Origin: Fragilaria crotonensis
Lineage: Eukaryota; Bacillariophyta; Fragilariophyceae; Fragilariales; Fragilariaceae
Direction: 5' to 3'
NCBI GenBank assembly: GCA_022925895.1
Contig: JAKSYS010000592.1
Location: forward strand, 1-39,763
DNA: 39,763 bases
The position numbers were made by a program, and so were the translations under genes. Positions 1 through 8,770 of the stretch are shown here, in pieces (the stretch's first letter is position 1; each line of letters starts with the position of its first letter). The notes under the pieces are model-generated. The model searched no databases, was not told the DNA's origin, and saw only the letters and a program-made list of their open reading frames with translations.

Positions 1-103
1 ACGAACTTGCGAGCAAGGCGCTTAGGTCCTACACCCAAGGCAACGAAACAGAAGATCAAGAGTTGCATGCAGGTTCTGCAGAAGCGAGCCAGTTCCCTTC
101 GAA

Positions 104-1024
104 ATGCAAATCGCAAACGAAGTAAATCTGCTGAATCAGACCGACCCGATACTGCGAAGGGTCGCAGCACTTACGACGACAGCGGATGCGAGCTCGGAGG
201 AGATTGGCATTGCGGCGATACGAACTGGAGATGTGACTTCCGATGTAACCCCAGAAAATGTGGCACGACGCTGGATGGTTGGATTAGAGACGGCAAAGAA
301 CTCCTTGAAGGTGACCACCCAACAAGGAATCCGGTCGATACCGAATCCAGCGACGCGACGTTTTAAAACTCAGATGGCACATCTGCGCTATCCAAGGTTG
401 AGGGGGATGTTTTACGCCGACATAATGGAACCGAAGATCAAATCAATTGATTCGCAACGATATGCTCACATTATTGGGAATGGCCGGGGATACACGAAGG
501 CTTACCCGATGGAGCGTAAGAACGAGTCAATCTATGCGCTAGATGATTTTGTCAAGAAAGTGGGAATTCCAGTATTGTTGTGCGATAACGACGCCACAAT
601 GGAAGGATGGGGCGAGTGGAAGAAGAGGATCCGGAAGTATTCAATTGATCCGAAGTACACGGAACCCTATTCACCGTTTCAGAACAAGGCTGAATTGGAC
701 ATCAGAGAGTTGAAGAGGATGATCCGAAGATTCCAAGACAAGACGCGATCACCAAGAAGACTCTGGAATTATCTCGTCAACCTTTGCGCAAGGATCAGAT
801 CCTTCGTTGCGGGACACATCCGGATCTACAAGGACGCTCTGCCTTCGAACAGGTCCATGGGTGGACACCAGATATTTCGCTCTACGTTATGCATGGTTGG
901 TACGAAGTTATTTCACCTCGACAATGACAACGAGCGGAAGTTGGCATGCTGGTTAGGGCCAGCAGAAGATTATGGTGGCGGGGACGCAGCGTTCCTGTTA
1001 CCGAAGTCGGCAAAGCCATCGTGA
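104..1024 (+). pseudogene. Copia A integrase (306-codon frame, frameshifted 3' end)
   Basis: Retroviral-type integrase core that would insert the element cDNA into chromosomes. The segment near residues 55-95 (RRWMVGLETAKNSL, then TTQQGIRS) is the integrase-proximal region seen in diatom and oomycete copia elements. The catalytic triad is visible as D106 (FYADIM), D161 (LLCDND) and E197 (QNKAELDI), giving a D-x35-E spacing. The C-terminal part (NDNERKLACWLGPAED) is the conserved GPA region before the linker. The nominal start at 104 is only the first ATG after an upstream stop; the original polyprotein would run in from outside the window. After about residue 290 the coding continues in another frame (946-1176). 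Confidence 0.75.
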
Positions 1025-2010
1025 GGAGCACGTTCTGGGCCCTAACACCTGATGAACGTGCAGATCGAAGGGAGGAGATCGCGGAATTGTTGGAATCGAT
1101 AGAAGAGAAGATAGGGATAAGCGGACAAACGAGGAGGTGGCGGAAGAGCTTGGTGAAAATCAGTTTCCCTGGTTGACATCTTCGGGGACTTGAATGACGC
1201 AACGGAGGACGGAGGAGAATTCCGACGCTCCGACGCTGATGATTATACCCGGAGGCTTTTGATCAGTACTTAACTGCTGAGATAGTAACCGACCGCGGCG
1301 GAGATATCCTTCGCGGCACCGTGAAAAGCCGAAAAGAGATCATGACGGAAAGCCAATTGATCGTCAAACCCAAATCCTTTATTGATTCCCGCGAATACCT
1401 TGTGTGTTTCGAGGACGGGACGGAGGAGACATACACTGCGAATCTAATTGCTGAGTGTTTATACTCGCAAATAGATGACGATGGTCGACGCTTGCAAGTG
1501 ATGCAGGAGATCGTTGACCACGAAAGAGTCATAGTGCGCTACGAGAGGACGAGGCGTACTACTCTACCAAGACTGGACCGAAACCAAAGAGAACGACAAA
1601 GGGCTGGCGCCTATTAGTCGAATGGAAAGACGGTTCCAGTACTTGGGTACCGCTGGCAGATTTAAAGGACTCTTACCCAGTTCAAGTTGCCGACTACGCC
1701 GTTACAAACAACCTGTCAAACGAACCAGCGTTCCGATGGTGGGTTCCATTTGTACTCAAGAAACGAGAAAGGATTCTAAAAAAGGTCAAGTCGAAATATT
1801 GGTCGGTTTCACACAAATACGGATTAGAACTCCCGAAAAGTGTCGCCCATGCGTTAGCGATCGACAAGAGAACGGGAACGGATTTCTGGACGAAGGCGAT
1901 CGAAAAGAGATTCGGAACGTTTTCCTGCATTCGAGTTTATCGAAGACGACGACACAAAAGTTCCACCTGGGTACGAGTTCGTTGATACATATTTTGTCTT
2001 CGACATCAAA
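946..2010 (+). pseudogene. Copia A integrase-RT linker region, several frames
   Basis: Fragments of the polyprotein between integrase and RT, spread over frames. 946-1176 carries an acidic, charged stretch. 1321-1617 carries the SREYLVCFEDGTEETYTAN segment, closely matching the TREYQVEFPDGS segment of element B near 4770. Around 1786-1915 one frame reads the WSVSHKYGLELPKSVAHAL-like linker that element B has at about 5175-5235. At least three one-base shifts are needed to follow the coding. No independent gene is supported here. Confidence 0.6.
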
Positions 2011-2502
2011 ATGGACCTTACTAGAAAGGCCAGATTGGTAGCGCGAGGCAATATGACCGAGGCAACGAAGGAACAAACGTTTGCGTCTGTCGTGAGCAGA
2101 GATACGGTGAGACTCTTCTTCCTCTTGGCCGCTCTCAACGATTTAGACCTCTTGTCGTGTGATATTCAAAATGCTTACCTGGCGGCACCGAATAAGGAAA
2201 AGGTGTGGACTAAGTTTACTGATCAATTAGGACCTGAGTACAATGGTAAAAGAGCTATAATCGCGAAAGCTCTCTATGGCTTAAGATCGAGCGGAAGATC
2301 GTTTCGCGACTACTTGGCTAAGAATTTAAGGGAACTGGGCTTCGCGTCGTCGAAAGCTGACCCTGATCTGTGGATGAAAGCGGCGGTCAAACCGAACGGG
2401 GACAAAGTCTACGAGTACGTCATATCGTACGTGGACGACTTGATTTTTCAAGGAATAGATCCGAGGGCTTTATGGATGCCCTGGGACAGCGTTTTACCTT
2501 GA
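2011..2502 (+). pseudogene. Copia A reverse transcriptase fragment
   Basis: Palm and fingers of a copia reverse transcriptase. Motif A is D51 in DIQNAYLAAP and the catalytic box is Y140-V-D142-D143, both intact. LTRKARLVARG near the start is the conserved entry of copia RT. The ATG at 2011 is internal to the original polyprotein; coding enters from upstream in another frame. The frame closes at 2502 after a shift near GGGCTTTATG; a second shift near CCGGGAGC (about 2508) leads to the 2534 frame. The enzyme copied element RNA into cDNA inside virus-like particles. Confidence 0.8.
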
Positions 2503-2533
2503 AGCCGGGAGCATTAAAGAACCAGATACTTAT

Positions 2534-3514
2534 TTGGGCGTTGACATAAAGAAATTCCGTATCCCAGATTCTGACGAGCCCGATAAGGTGCGGTGGGCGT
2601 TCGAGTCAACTTCATACGTGAAGAAGGCGATCGCCGACCTGAAAAAGGAACTTGAAGATGCCGATCTCAGACTGTTGCCAAATGCAAAGACTCCGCTGGC
2701 AAGTGGATACCGGCCTGAGTTAGACCTTTCAGCGGAGTTGGGGAGCAAACAATTGAACTACTATCAAGGTTTGATTGGCGTCCTCAGATGGATTTGCGAA
2801 ATTGGGAGGATTGATGTTTTGATGCCGGTGTCGTTAATGTCGCGGTACTTGGTATCGGCACGACAAGGACATTTAGAACAAGTCTTCCATATTTTTGCAT
2901 ACTTAAAGCATCATCCGAGATCGACAATGGTGTTCGACGATACGATCCCGACATTCCGAGGTGAGCGATTCGTCAAATGTGACTGGTCCGAGTTCTACCC
3001 CGACGCAGCCGAAGCAATACCCGAAAACATGCCGACGCCACGTGGAAAGGATGTCACAATGTCATGTTTCGTGGATGCTGACCACGCAGGGTGTAGAGAG
3101 ACAAGGAGGTCACATTCAGGGATCTTAATATTCGTTAATCGAGCGCCGATACTTTGGTTTTCCAAGAGGCAGAATACGGTCGAGGCGTCTACGTATGGTT
3201 CAGAGTTACTTGCAATGCGACTATCGATTGAGATGATAGAGGGACTACGTTACAAACTGCGGATGATGGGTGTTCCGCTAACCGAGGAATGCTCCGTGTT
3301 TTGTGATAATTCGGCAGTTGTGACTAATTCCCGACCTGAATCGACACTCAAGAAGAAGCACGCTGCAATTAACTTTCACCGCGTACGCGAAGCGATTGCT
3401 GCCGGGACCATCAGGGTGGCAAAAGAAAACACACAGACGAACTTGGCAGATATCTTGACAAAGTTAATGCCAGGACCGAAGATGAAGGAGTTGTTGCATA
3501 ACATACTCTGGTAA
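2534..3514 (+). pseudogene. Copia A RT thumb and RNase H
   Basis: A continuous 326-codon frame with the RT thumb/connection (NYYQGLIGVLRWICEIGR, MPVSLMSRYLVSAR) and a complete RNase H domain. RNase H landmarks are CFVDADHAGC, the STYGSELLA acidic segment, VFCDNSAVV and the TNLADILTK ending. RNase H removes RNA from the hybrid during cDNA synthesis. The stop at 3514 follows HNILW, matching the RILW ending of element B at 14114, so this is the true polyprotein end. The apparent start is not a translation start. Confidence 0.8.
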
Positions 3515-3689
3515 TCGACGACCAACACCCGGGGACACGAATTGGGTAGTCGCGATATAATGGTAACTGTCCATCGAAAACAGTAGGTGACCGTCGCAGG
3601 GTTATATATGTTAACGACGTAGCCGGGGCCTCTGTCGATCGGTTCAGGAAGTGTGATTCGCCTCTGATTCAGGAACTTAATTCAGAGTC

Positions 3690-3876
3690 GCGGGGACTGT
3701 TGATATTACAAGCTACCGGTACTGTATCATTCAGGATGCTATGAATCATGTATCAAGTATCAAGTACCATTATACGGTACTACATCTGCACAGTACGACT
3801 CGGGATTGAAGGATGACTCCGAACAAGGTAATGCTCACTTTTCTATGTTTTAGATAATTCATAACTGAATCAAGAC
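3690..3876 (+). repeat. Putative polypurine tract and 3' LTR remnant of copia A
   Basis: GCGGGGAC at 3690-3697 is a plausible plus-strand primer site. The sequence from TGTTGATATTACA at 3699 has a copia-LTR-like start, and TCAAGACA near 3869-3876 could be its end, giving about 178 bp. The 5' LTR is outside the window, so the limits cannot be confirmed. The stretch 3515-3689 between stop and tract shows no gene. Confidence 0.4.
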
Positions 3877-3950
3877 ATGCTTTCCTGCAAGGATGATCTA
3901 CTTGTAGGATTAACACTGGGGTTCCGGGTTGGCTGATTTCGGATGGCGCC

Positions 3951-4886
3951 TTGGAACAGCGAACGAGACACTGGCAGGACGTCGTCCGCGACTATCAGAT
4001 TCGCCAGACGCTGACGGAGCCCTATAGCCCGTGGCAGAATAAGGCGGAGAGTTCCATTCGCGCTATCAAACGTGGAATTCGGCGGTTCATGCAAGCTGAA
4101 GGATCACCAAAGCGAACTTGGTGCTTCTGCGGCGAATGGTACGCTGGAACGAGGAGACTGACGGCGCATGATACGCCGGTTTTGAATGGTCGAGTTCCGG
4201 CAGAGAGGGTGGATGGTGACACGCCCGACATCTCGATGTACGTCCAGTTCAGTTGGTACCAATGGGTACATTACATGGACCATGACGGAGAGGTGAAGCT
4301 TGGTCGCTGGTTGGGACCGGCAAGAGGGATTGGGAGCGGCAACTGCCATTGGGTATTGCCAATCTCCTGCCGTCCAATCGCAAGGTCAACGGTCTTCCTG
4401 ATCGGGGACGAGATCGAGCGAATGCAGCACACGATTGAGGCAAAGGAACGCTTCGACGAAAAGGTGCAAGACAAGATCGGCGACAGTAAACGCCAATCTG
4501 AGGTTGATGACGACTTCGATGGGTTGTTTCCATCGATCGAGGAAGTTCAGGAAGCGGAACGAGATGCGGACGACGACCTCGAACCGTTCGAACCCGAGTC
4601 AACCAGGAAGGATGCAGATGACTACACGCCCGAGTCGATGGACGAATACATCTCGGCAAGCGTGCTTCTGCCACGTGGCGAAGACGTGGTGCGCGCGAAG
4701 GTTGTTGGTCGGATGCACGGGAGGGACGGTAATCCACTCGGTATGCGGCACTCGAATCCGATCTTGGACACACGGGAGTACCAGGTTGAGTTTCCAGATG
4801 GATCGACTGCGACGTATGCCGCGAATGTGATTGCGAAAACTTATATTCACAAGTGGACGACGAGGGTCGCCACTTTGCCATTTTAA
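3951..4886 (+). pseudogene. Copia B integrase C-terminal part and linker
   Basis: The frame carries the last integrase catalytic residue E33 in YSPWQNKAESSIRA, the GRWLGPARG region, then an acidic low-complexity stretch (VDDDFDGLFPS to EPESTRKDADDY) and the TREYQVEFPDGS linker motif shared with element A. The ORF start is an internal Met; coding extends upstream to about 3900. The frame hits a stop at 4884-4886 and the linker continues in the +1 frame through about 5150. It would have been part of one Gag-Pol polyprotein. Confidence 0.75.
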
Positions 4887-5365
4887 AAGAGATCACCGAC
4901 CACAAGAAAGATGGATCGGCACTGTCAAAGGACGACGGTTTCATCGAGAACCGCCATGGCAGCGTCGTCCCAAGTTGACGACGAGGGGTTGGAAACTCTG
5001 GTCTCTTGGAAGACGGCGCAGCACGGATTGGATTCCGTTAAAGGACTTGAAAGAAGCGAACCTGCCGAGGTGGCGGGAGTACGCGGTCGCCACAAGATTG
5101 CAGAAGAACCTGCATTCGCTTGCAGTGAGATGTACTTCGCCGGCGAGATCGTAATCAAGAAGGTGAAGTCCACCAAGTATTGGTTGCGGTCGCACAAGTA
5201 TGGCGTCGAACTGCCGAAGACTGTGGCGGAGGCGTTGGCGATCGATCGCAGAACGGGGACTACCTTTTGGCGCGATGCCATCGAGAAAGAAATGAAGAAC
5301 GTGATGGTGGCATTCGAGTTCAGCGACGATCCAAGTCCGCCGGTTGGTTACGCGAAGGCGACATG
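4887..5365 (+). pseudogene. Copia B linker up to the nested insertion
   Basis: Two overlapping frames (4831-5154 and 4911-5405) share the coding. From about 5150 the second frame gives YWLRSHKYGVELPKTVAEAL and a segment with FWRDAIEKEMKNV, the conserved copia stretch just before RT. The frame runs into element C at 5366, so its last codons (to 5405) are LTR sequence. The upstream disagreement between frames indicates two or more one-base shifts. Confidence 0.7.
5361..5365. repeat. Target-site duplication (left), ACATG
   Basis: The five bases ACATG precede the TGTGAGACC start of the left LTR and recur exactly after the right LTR at 12581-12585. A 5-bp duplication is the usual integrase footprint for Ty1/copia. 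Confidence 0.93.
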
Positions 5366-5768
5366 TGTGAGACCCTCCCTAGTACGGCGGCTCCACAAAC
5401 AGTGACTCGCTTGGGAGTCGGGTTAGGACAAAGCCGTCGCAATGAAGAGGAACGAACGCAGAAGCAAGAAGGCACGACGCGTGGCGATGTCGATATCGAA
5501 CGTGTGATGGGTGATGTGTTGGCGTTCGTGTTGTGGCTAAGTATATCCTTCGGCCTCTTCACCCTTACGATCAAATGGACCGGCAAGAATGCGATTGAGG
5601 GAATAAAGGATTATATTAGAAGTTGTGTGCCGATGGAGTACATCGGCCTTAAGCTAAATTAGTCGGAGTTGCGCATTTGATAGCGCATCAGCATCGACCG
5701 TAGATAGTCGACCGTGCGCAGTAGACAGTAGCACGGTGTCATGGAGATATATAGAATATGCACTGACA
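5366..5768 (-). repeat. LTR of copia C, left copy (3' LTR of the element)
   Basis: 403 bp, starting TGTGAGACCC and ending GCACTGACA on the plus strand, identical by eye to 12178-12580 over its full length. Since the genes run on the minus strand, this is the element's 3' LTR. A TATATAGAATA stretch (about 5749-5759) is a candidate TATA box in plus-strand sense; no minus-strand promoter is evident. Confidence 0.93.
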
Positions 5769-5780
5769 CACTCCCCCATT
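5769..5780 (-). promoter_or_regulatory. Polypurine tract of copia C
   Basis: Minus strand AATGGGGGAGTG lies directly against the inner edge of the 3' LTR, where plus-strand DNA synthesis is primed. Position and composition both fit. Confidence 0.8.
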
Positions 5781-5833
5781 GTGAGCATAGGTCGCAATGA
5801 GCAAACAGAAGTGCATCGGGAAGAGAAGAGAGA

Positions 5834-6442
5834 TTAGGGCGACATTGGTGCCCAGGGAGCGCCATAGTGACCCATGAGACGACGGACATGACGATGGTGC
5901 AAGGTGGAGCCGAGTGACTTTGTCAAGGAGTCCGCAGAATTGACGACGCCAGGGATATGAGAGAGAACAATTTCTCCATTAGCCTTCCATTCTTGCAGAG
6001 CGAAGTGCTGAATGTCGATATGGCGCGCACGTGGCGTTGGACGACTTGCGTTCACCATGAGGATGGCAGCGGCGTTATCTTCAAACAGGGTCGTCGGTTC
6101 GAGCTGTGGATAACCGAGTTCGAGAAGTATGGACCGCAAGTATTTCGCAATCTTGGCGGCGTGAACGGCAGCGAGGAATTCCGCCTCAGTGGAACTCGTG
6201 GAGACCGTCGATTGTATCTTGGATTTATACGCCAAGGGACCACCGCCGAGCATGAAAACGAGACCGGTGATTGAGCGACGTGTAGTCAGATCGGTAGCGT
6301 GCGCGGCATCCACGTATCCGGCGAGTTCGGTAGGCGACTGTGGTTGCGGGAAAACAGGAGAGATGGATCGGATGGCAGAGGTTGGAAAACGCCGGGCGGA
6401 AGCGATGTAATGAGAGTGCGTCGCCAATAGAACAAACCCCAA
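5834..6442 (-). CDS. Copia C RNase H domain (end of Pol)
   Basis: The 202-codon frame contains a full copia RNase H: YVDAAHATDLTTRRS, the LAYKSKIQSTVSTSSTEAE segment with the catalytic Glu, LFEDNAAAI, and the ending GVVNSADSLTK. The stop at 5834-5836 lies 65 bp from the LTR, as expected for the end of Pol. Coding enters from the RT frame at about 6440, where AATTGGGGTTTG needs one G removed to stay in frame; the ATG at 6442 is not a real start. The domain degrades the RNA strand during reverse transcription. Confidence 0.85.
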   Translation of the reverse strand: MGFVLLATHSHYIASARRFPTSAIRSISPVFPQPQSPTELAGYVDAAHATDLTTRRSITGLVFMLGGGPLAYKSKIQSTVSTSSTEAEFLAAVHAAKIAKYLRSILLELGYPQLEPTTLFEDNAAAILMVNASRPTPRARHIDIQHFALQEWKANGEIVLSHIPGVVNSADSLTKSLGSTLHHRHVRRLMGHYGAPWAPMSP

Positions 6443-7361
6443 TTTTCGTCATACGAAGATATCGCGCTACGCGTCGTAGGGCATCGTAGTGGACTTTAGC
6501 CGGATGATCGGAGAAACGAGCGAGCGTTGTGACTGCATATCCAATGTCCGGTCGAGCGACGACATATGCGTAAATTAACGCGCCCAGGACACTTCGGTAG
6601 GAAAACCCAGCAGCCGTTTCAAGGTCACGGGATTCGGCAGTGTCATCACGAGGCGCAGTGGCGTAATCATCAAACATTTGTTGTGTTGTTGATGCGGCAA
6701 GAGGTTCAATTGGCTTCTCGTCAGCCTCACGTGATCCGGAAGATGACCAACCATAGTGCGCGAGCAGTTTGTCGATGTAAGACTCGCATGTGATCTTGAT
6801 ATATCGATCACATTGTTCGACGTCGACGCCATTGAAAGAATCCAAAACACCTTCGTCACGAAGATCGATACCGTCCTCAGAGCAGATGATGCGCACAAGG
6901 TCTCTGATCGCGTCGGGATTGACACAACCGATGGCCAAGTCATCGACTTGGCGACAGATGAGCATGCGATGGCCTTTGTAGACGCCTTGGTAGAGACTTC
7001 GCTCATGGGTTGTTGAAGTGAAGCCATGACGAGCGATGACGGAATTCACAAACTTCTCCCAAAGCGCGCCAGATTCCGGATGACCTTGAAGGGCATGTTG
7101 GACAGGGAGCACCATGTCACGAGAGATGGCAACCTCGTATCGAGCAAGATACCAATCGGCATACTGGTCGTCGATGACAACGAAAGTCGGTTGATTCGGT
7201 GGCGGTGAGTTCGCGTATGCGTTCGTTGCATCCACTTTTAAACTGACGAAGCCCTCGTGGGCACACAAGGCAAAGAAAAGACGCATGCAAGGTTGTTCGA
7301 TACAACTAGAGTAGGTGTTAGCCAACTTTAGTTGAGGTGCCGCACAGGGGATCCGTCGCAA
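6225..7361 (-). CDS. Copia C reverse transcriptase
   Basis: Copia RT with motif A VDATNAYANSP, the LQGHPESGALWEKF segment, the catalytic box RQVDDLAIG (QVDD instead of YVDD) and the thumb SYRSVLGALIYAYVVARPDIGYAVTTL-type region. QVDD keeps both catalytic aspartates. The true reading leaves this frame near 6440, so the last ~70 codons are out-of-frame. Upstream it joins the integrase frame at GATCCCCTGTG (about 7350), where one base seems missing in the C run. Part of the single polyprotein. Confidence 0.85.
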   Translation of the reverse strand: MRRIPCAAPQLKLANTYSSCIEQPCMRLFFALCAHEGFVSLKVDATNAYANSPPPNQPTFVVIDDQYADWYLARYEVAISRDMVLPVQHALQGHPESGALWEKFVNSVIARHGFTSTTHERSLYQGVYKGHRMLICRQVDDLAIGCVNPDAIRDLVRIICSEDGIDLRDEGVLDSFNGVDVEQCDRYIKITCESYIDKLLAHYGWSSSGSREADEKPIEPLAASTTQQMFDDYATAPRDDTAESRDLETAAGFSYRSVLGALIYAYVVARPDIGYAVTTLARFSDHPAKVHYDALRRVARYLRMTKIGVCSIGDALSLHRFRPAFSNLCHPIHLSCFPATTVAYRTRRIRGCRARYRSDYTSLNHRSRFHARRWSLGV

Positions 7362-8770
7362 CAGTTTCTCGCCTTGCGAGTGCCATCACCTTTGATGGCG
7401 TAGTTCCAATGTTGACGAAGGACAATCGCATCTTTTGGTGCGGGGACAGGGGCACCATACATTTCCTGCTTTGCCATTGAGTCAAGCTGTTTGAATTCAG
7501 CAGCTTGCCACTCTTTCCAATTGGGAAGACGTCGGAGTTTACGTCGCGTGAAACTCCCAAGGCCTTGTTCTTCGGATGTTCCATGAGTCGTTGTGTTGAG
7601 CGATCGCAGCAGAAGCTGTACATGGTCATCATCGAGTTCGTCGGTATTGTCATGACGAGCGACATCATCGTCGATGGACTCTGCCGTCGAAGGTGAAGAG
7701 TTGATCAACGAGATGGTGCGAAGCTGATCAACCGACAGATGAAGCGGCTGGTCGAGATGTCGATCGGCGACGGGGATGTATCGGTCGGGAGCGAACACGA
7801 TCTTGAAGGACGGTGCGTCGGAAGCCACAGCGGCGTGGAGGGCATCCAGGATGGACGCCGCGGTGAACACGGCCACGTCGTTGATTGAAACGACGAAGGC
7901 GCCGATATACTTTCGACGAACATTTCGGATCCGAGAGGCAGTGGTGTTTGGTATTACTCCAGAGACAAAGCCTCGTTTCCGAATATGACATTCTTTGATC
8001 TCGAAGCCGAGGCTGGGATGCTCACAAGAAATGTGAGGGGACAGTTCATCGAGGCGGTCGAAAGGATCGTCGGAAACATCCAAGTTGAGGAGCGGGAGGT
8101 CTAAACGATCAGGTTCGATGACGCCATCGTCGGCCAGGTTCCGTAGAAGCTTTACGTTCGGAGGCGGCTCACTAAGATCGTTCATTCCTTCGTCGAAGCG
8201 CGCATGGGTGGCAGTCTTGACGGTTGAGCTGGCAAGGTCGAAGTAGTACATGACCTTCAGGGAGCGCGAGTAGCCAAGGAAGGTGCCGAGTCGAGAGTTG
8301 GGAACGACGCGACCGTAGCGAGCGGTTGTTGGGCGCACGTGCATACGACATCCGAATGTCCGAAGCTTTGCCAGGTTGGGGAGCGGAGCGCCACACATTT
8401 CGTATGGGCTCGACGGTCGGTCGCCATGGGGAACAAAGTTGTAGAGTCGGATGTAATGGTAGAATGCATATGGCCAGAAGTTTGGTTGTAGATTCGCGCC
8501 AGAAAGCATGGCACGAAGTGCATCGCCGATTGTCTGGTGTGGTCGTTCGCCAGGTCCATTTTGGTGTGACGAGTCGGGACCAGTAAGCTCAACTGCGTAG
8601 CCAAAGTTCGCAAAGGTACGGTGAATGTCGCGACATTTGCCGAGTTCGCCACCCCCCATCCATGCGAACATACTTGTCTGGACAATTAGGAGCATTGCTG
8701 GCAAGCCAGCTATTGATCCAATCGACGGGAGGAGCCTTTGTTGGGAAGGCACGACCGAATATACGGCCAC
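7328..8770 (-). CDS. Copia C integrase (C-terminal half) and linker
   Basis: Contains the last catalytic residue E75 in QNGPGERPHQTIGDALRAML, the FVPHGDRPSSPYEM and FGCRMHV segments, and GRVVPNSRLGTFLGYSRS, all standard copia integrase C-terminal landmarks. The acidic linker (about residues 210-400) and KWKEW-like pre-RT segment follow. About the first 40 codons are out-of-frame: the second catalytic Asp (codon at 8660) is read in the frame of 8589-8954, and a six-G run at 8652-8657 shifts it into this frame. With the first Asp at 8874, the triad is complete and D-E spacing is near 36. Confidence 0.85.
   Translation of the reverse strand: MAVYSVVPSQQRLLPSIGSIAGLPAMLLIVQTSMFAWMGGGELGKCRDIHRTFANFGYAVELTGPDSSHQNGPGERPHQTIGDALRAMLSGANLQPNFWPYAFYHYIRLYNFVPHGDRPSSPYEMCGAPLPNLAKLRTFGCRMHVRPTTARYGRVVPNSRLGTFLGYSRSLKVMYYFDLASSTVKTATHARFDEGMNDLSEPPPNVKLLRNLADDGVIEPDRLDLPLLNLDVSDDPFDRLDELSPHISCEHPSLGFEIKECHIRKRGFVSGVIPNTTASRIRNVRRKYIGAFVVSINDVAVFTAASILDALHAAVASDAPSFKIVFAPDRYIPVADRHLDQPLHLSVDQLRTISLINSSPSTAESIDDDVARHDNTDELDDDHVQLLLRSLNTTTHGTSEEQGLGSFTRRKLRRLPNWKEWQAAEFKQLDSMAKQEMYGAPVPAPKDAIVLRQHWNYAIKGDGTRKARNCCDGSPVRHLN

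Larger units (their letters stand above)
1..3876 (+). mobile_element. Ty1/copia retrotransposon A, decayed, 5' end outside window
   Basis: Pol domains appear in the copia order integrase, linker, RT, RNase H on the plus strand, in at least four reading frames. The start lies before base 1. The integrase-to-RT-to-RNase H order and the RNase H ending, with a fixed stop at 3514, identify Ty1/copia rather than gypsy. The linker and RNase H closely parallel those of element B, so A and B belong to the same lineage. The right limit is uncertain: a purine-rich GCGGGGAC (3690-3697) precedes a TGTTGATATT start at 3699, typical of a copia 3' LTR, and coding of element B resumes near 3900. Confidence 0.8.
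3890..5365 (+). mobile_element. Copia retrotransposon B, left half (interrupted by element C)
   Basis: Begins abruptly inside the integrase catalytic core (GVPGWLISDGA near 3916), so gag, protease and the first catalytic Asp are missing. It runs through the linker to base 5365, where element C is inserted in the opposite orientation. The right half resumes at 12586. Skipping element C and one copy of its target duplication rejoins the reading in frame at the RT entry, showing that B was present before C landed. Confidence 0.85.

Noticed and set aside
4249..4944. 231-codon minus-strand frame
   Set aside because: It lies opposite the element B integrase/linker and is a shadow with no recognisable content.
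5369..5662. About 98-codon open frame with a hydrophobic segment in the LTR (repeated at 12181-12474)
   Set aside because: It is antisense to element C and duplicated only because the LTR is. No homology is recognised, so chance openness is likelier than a gene.
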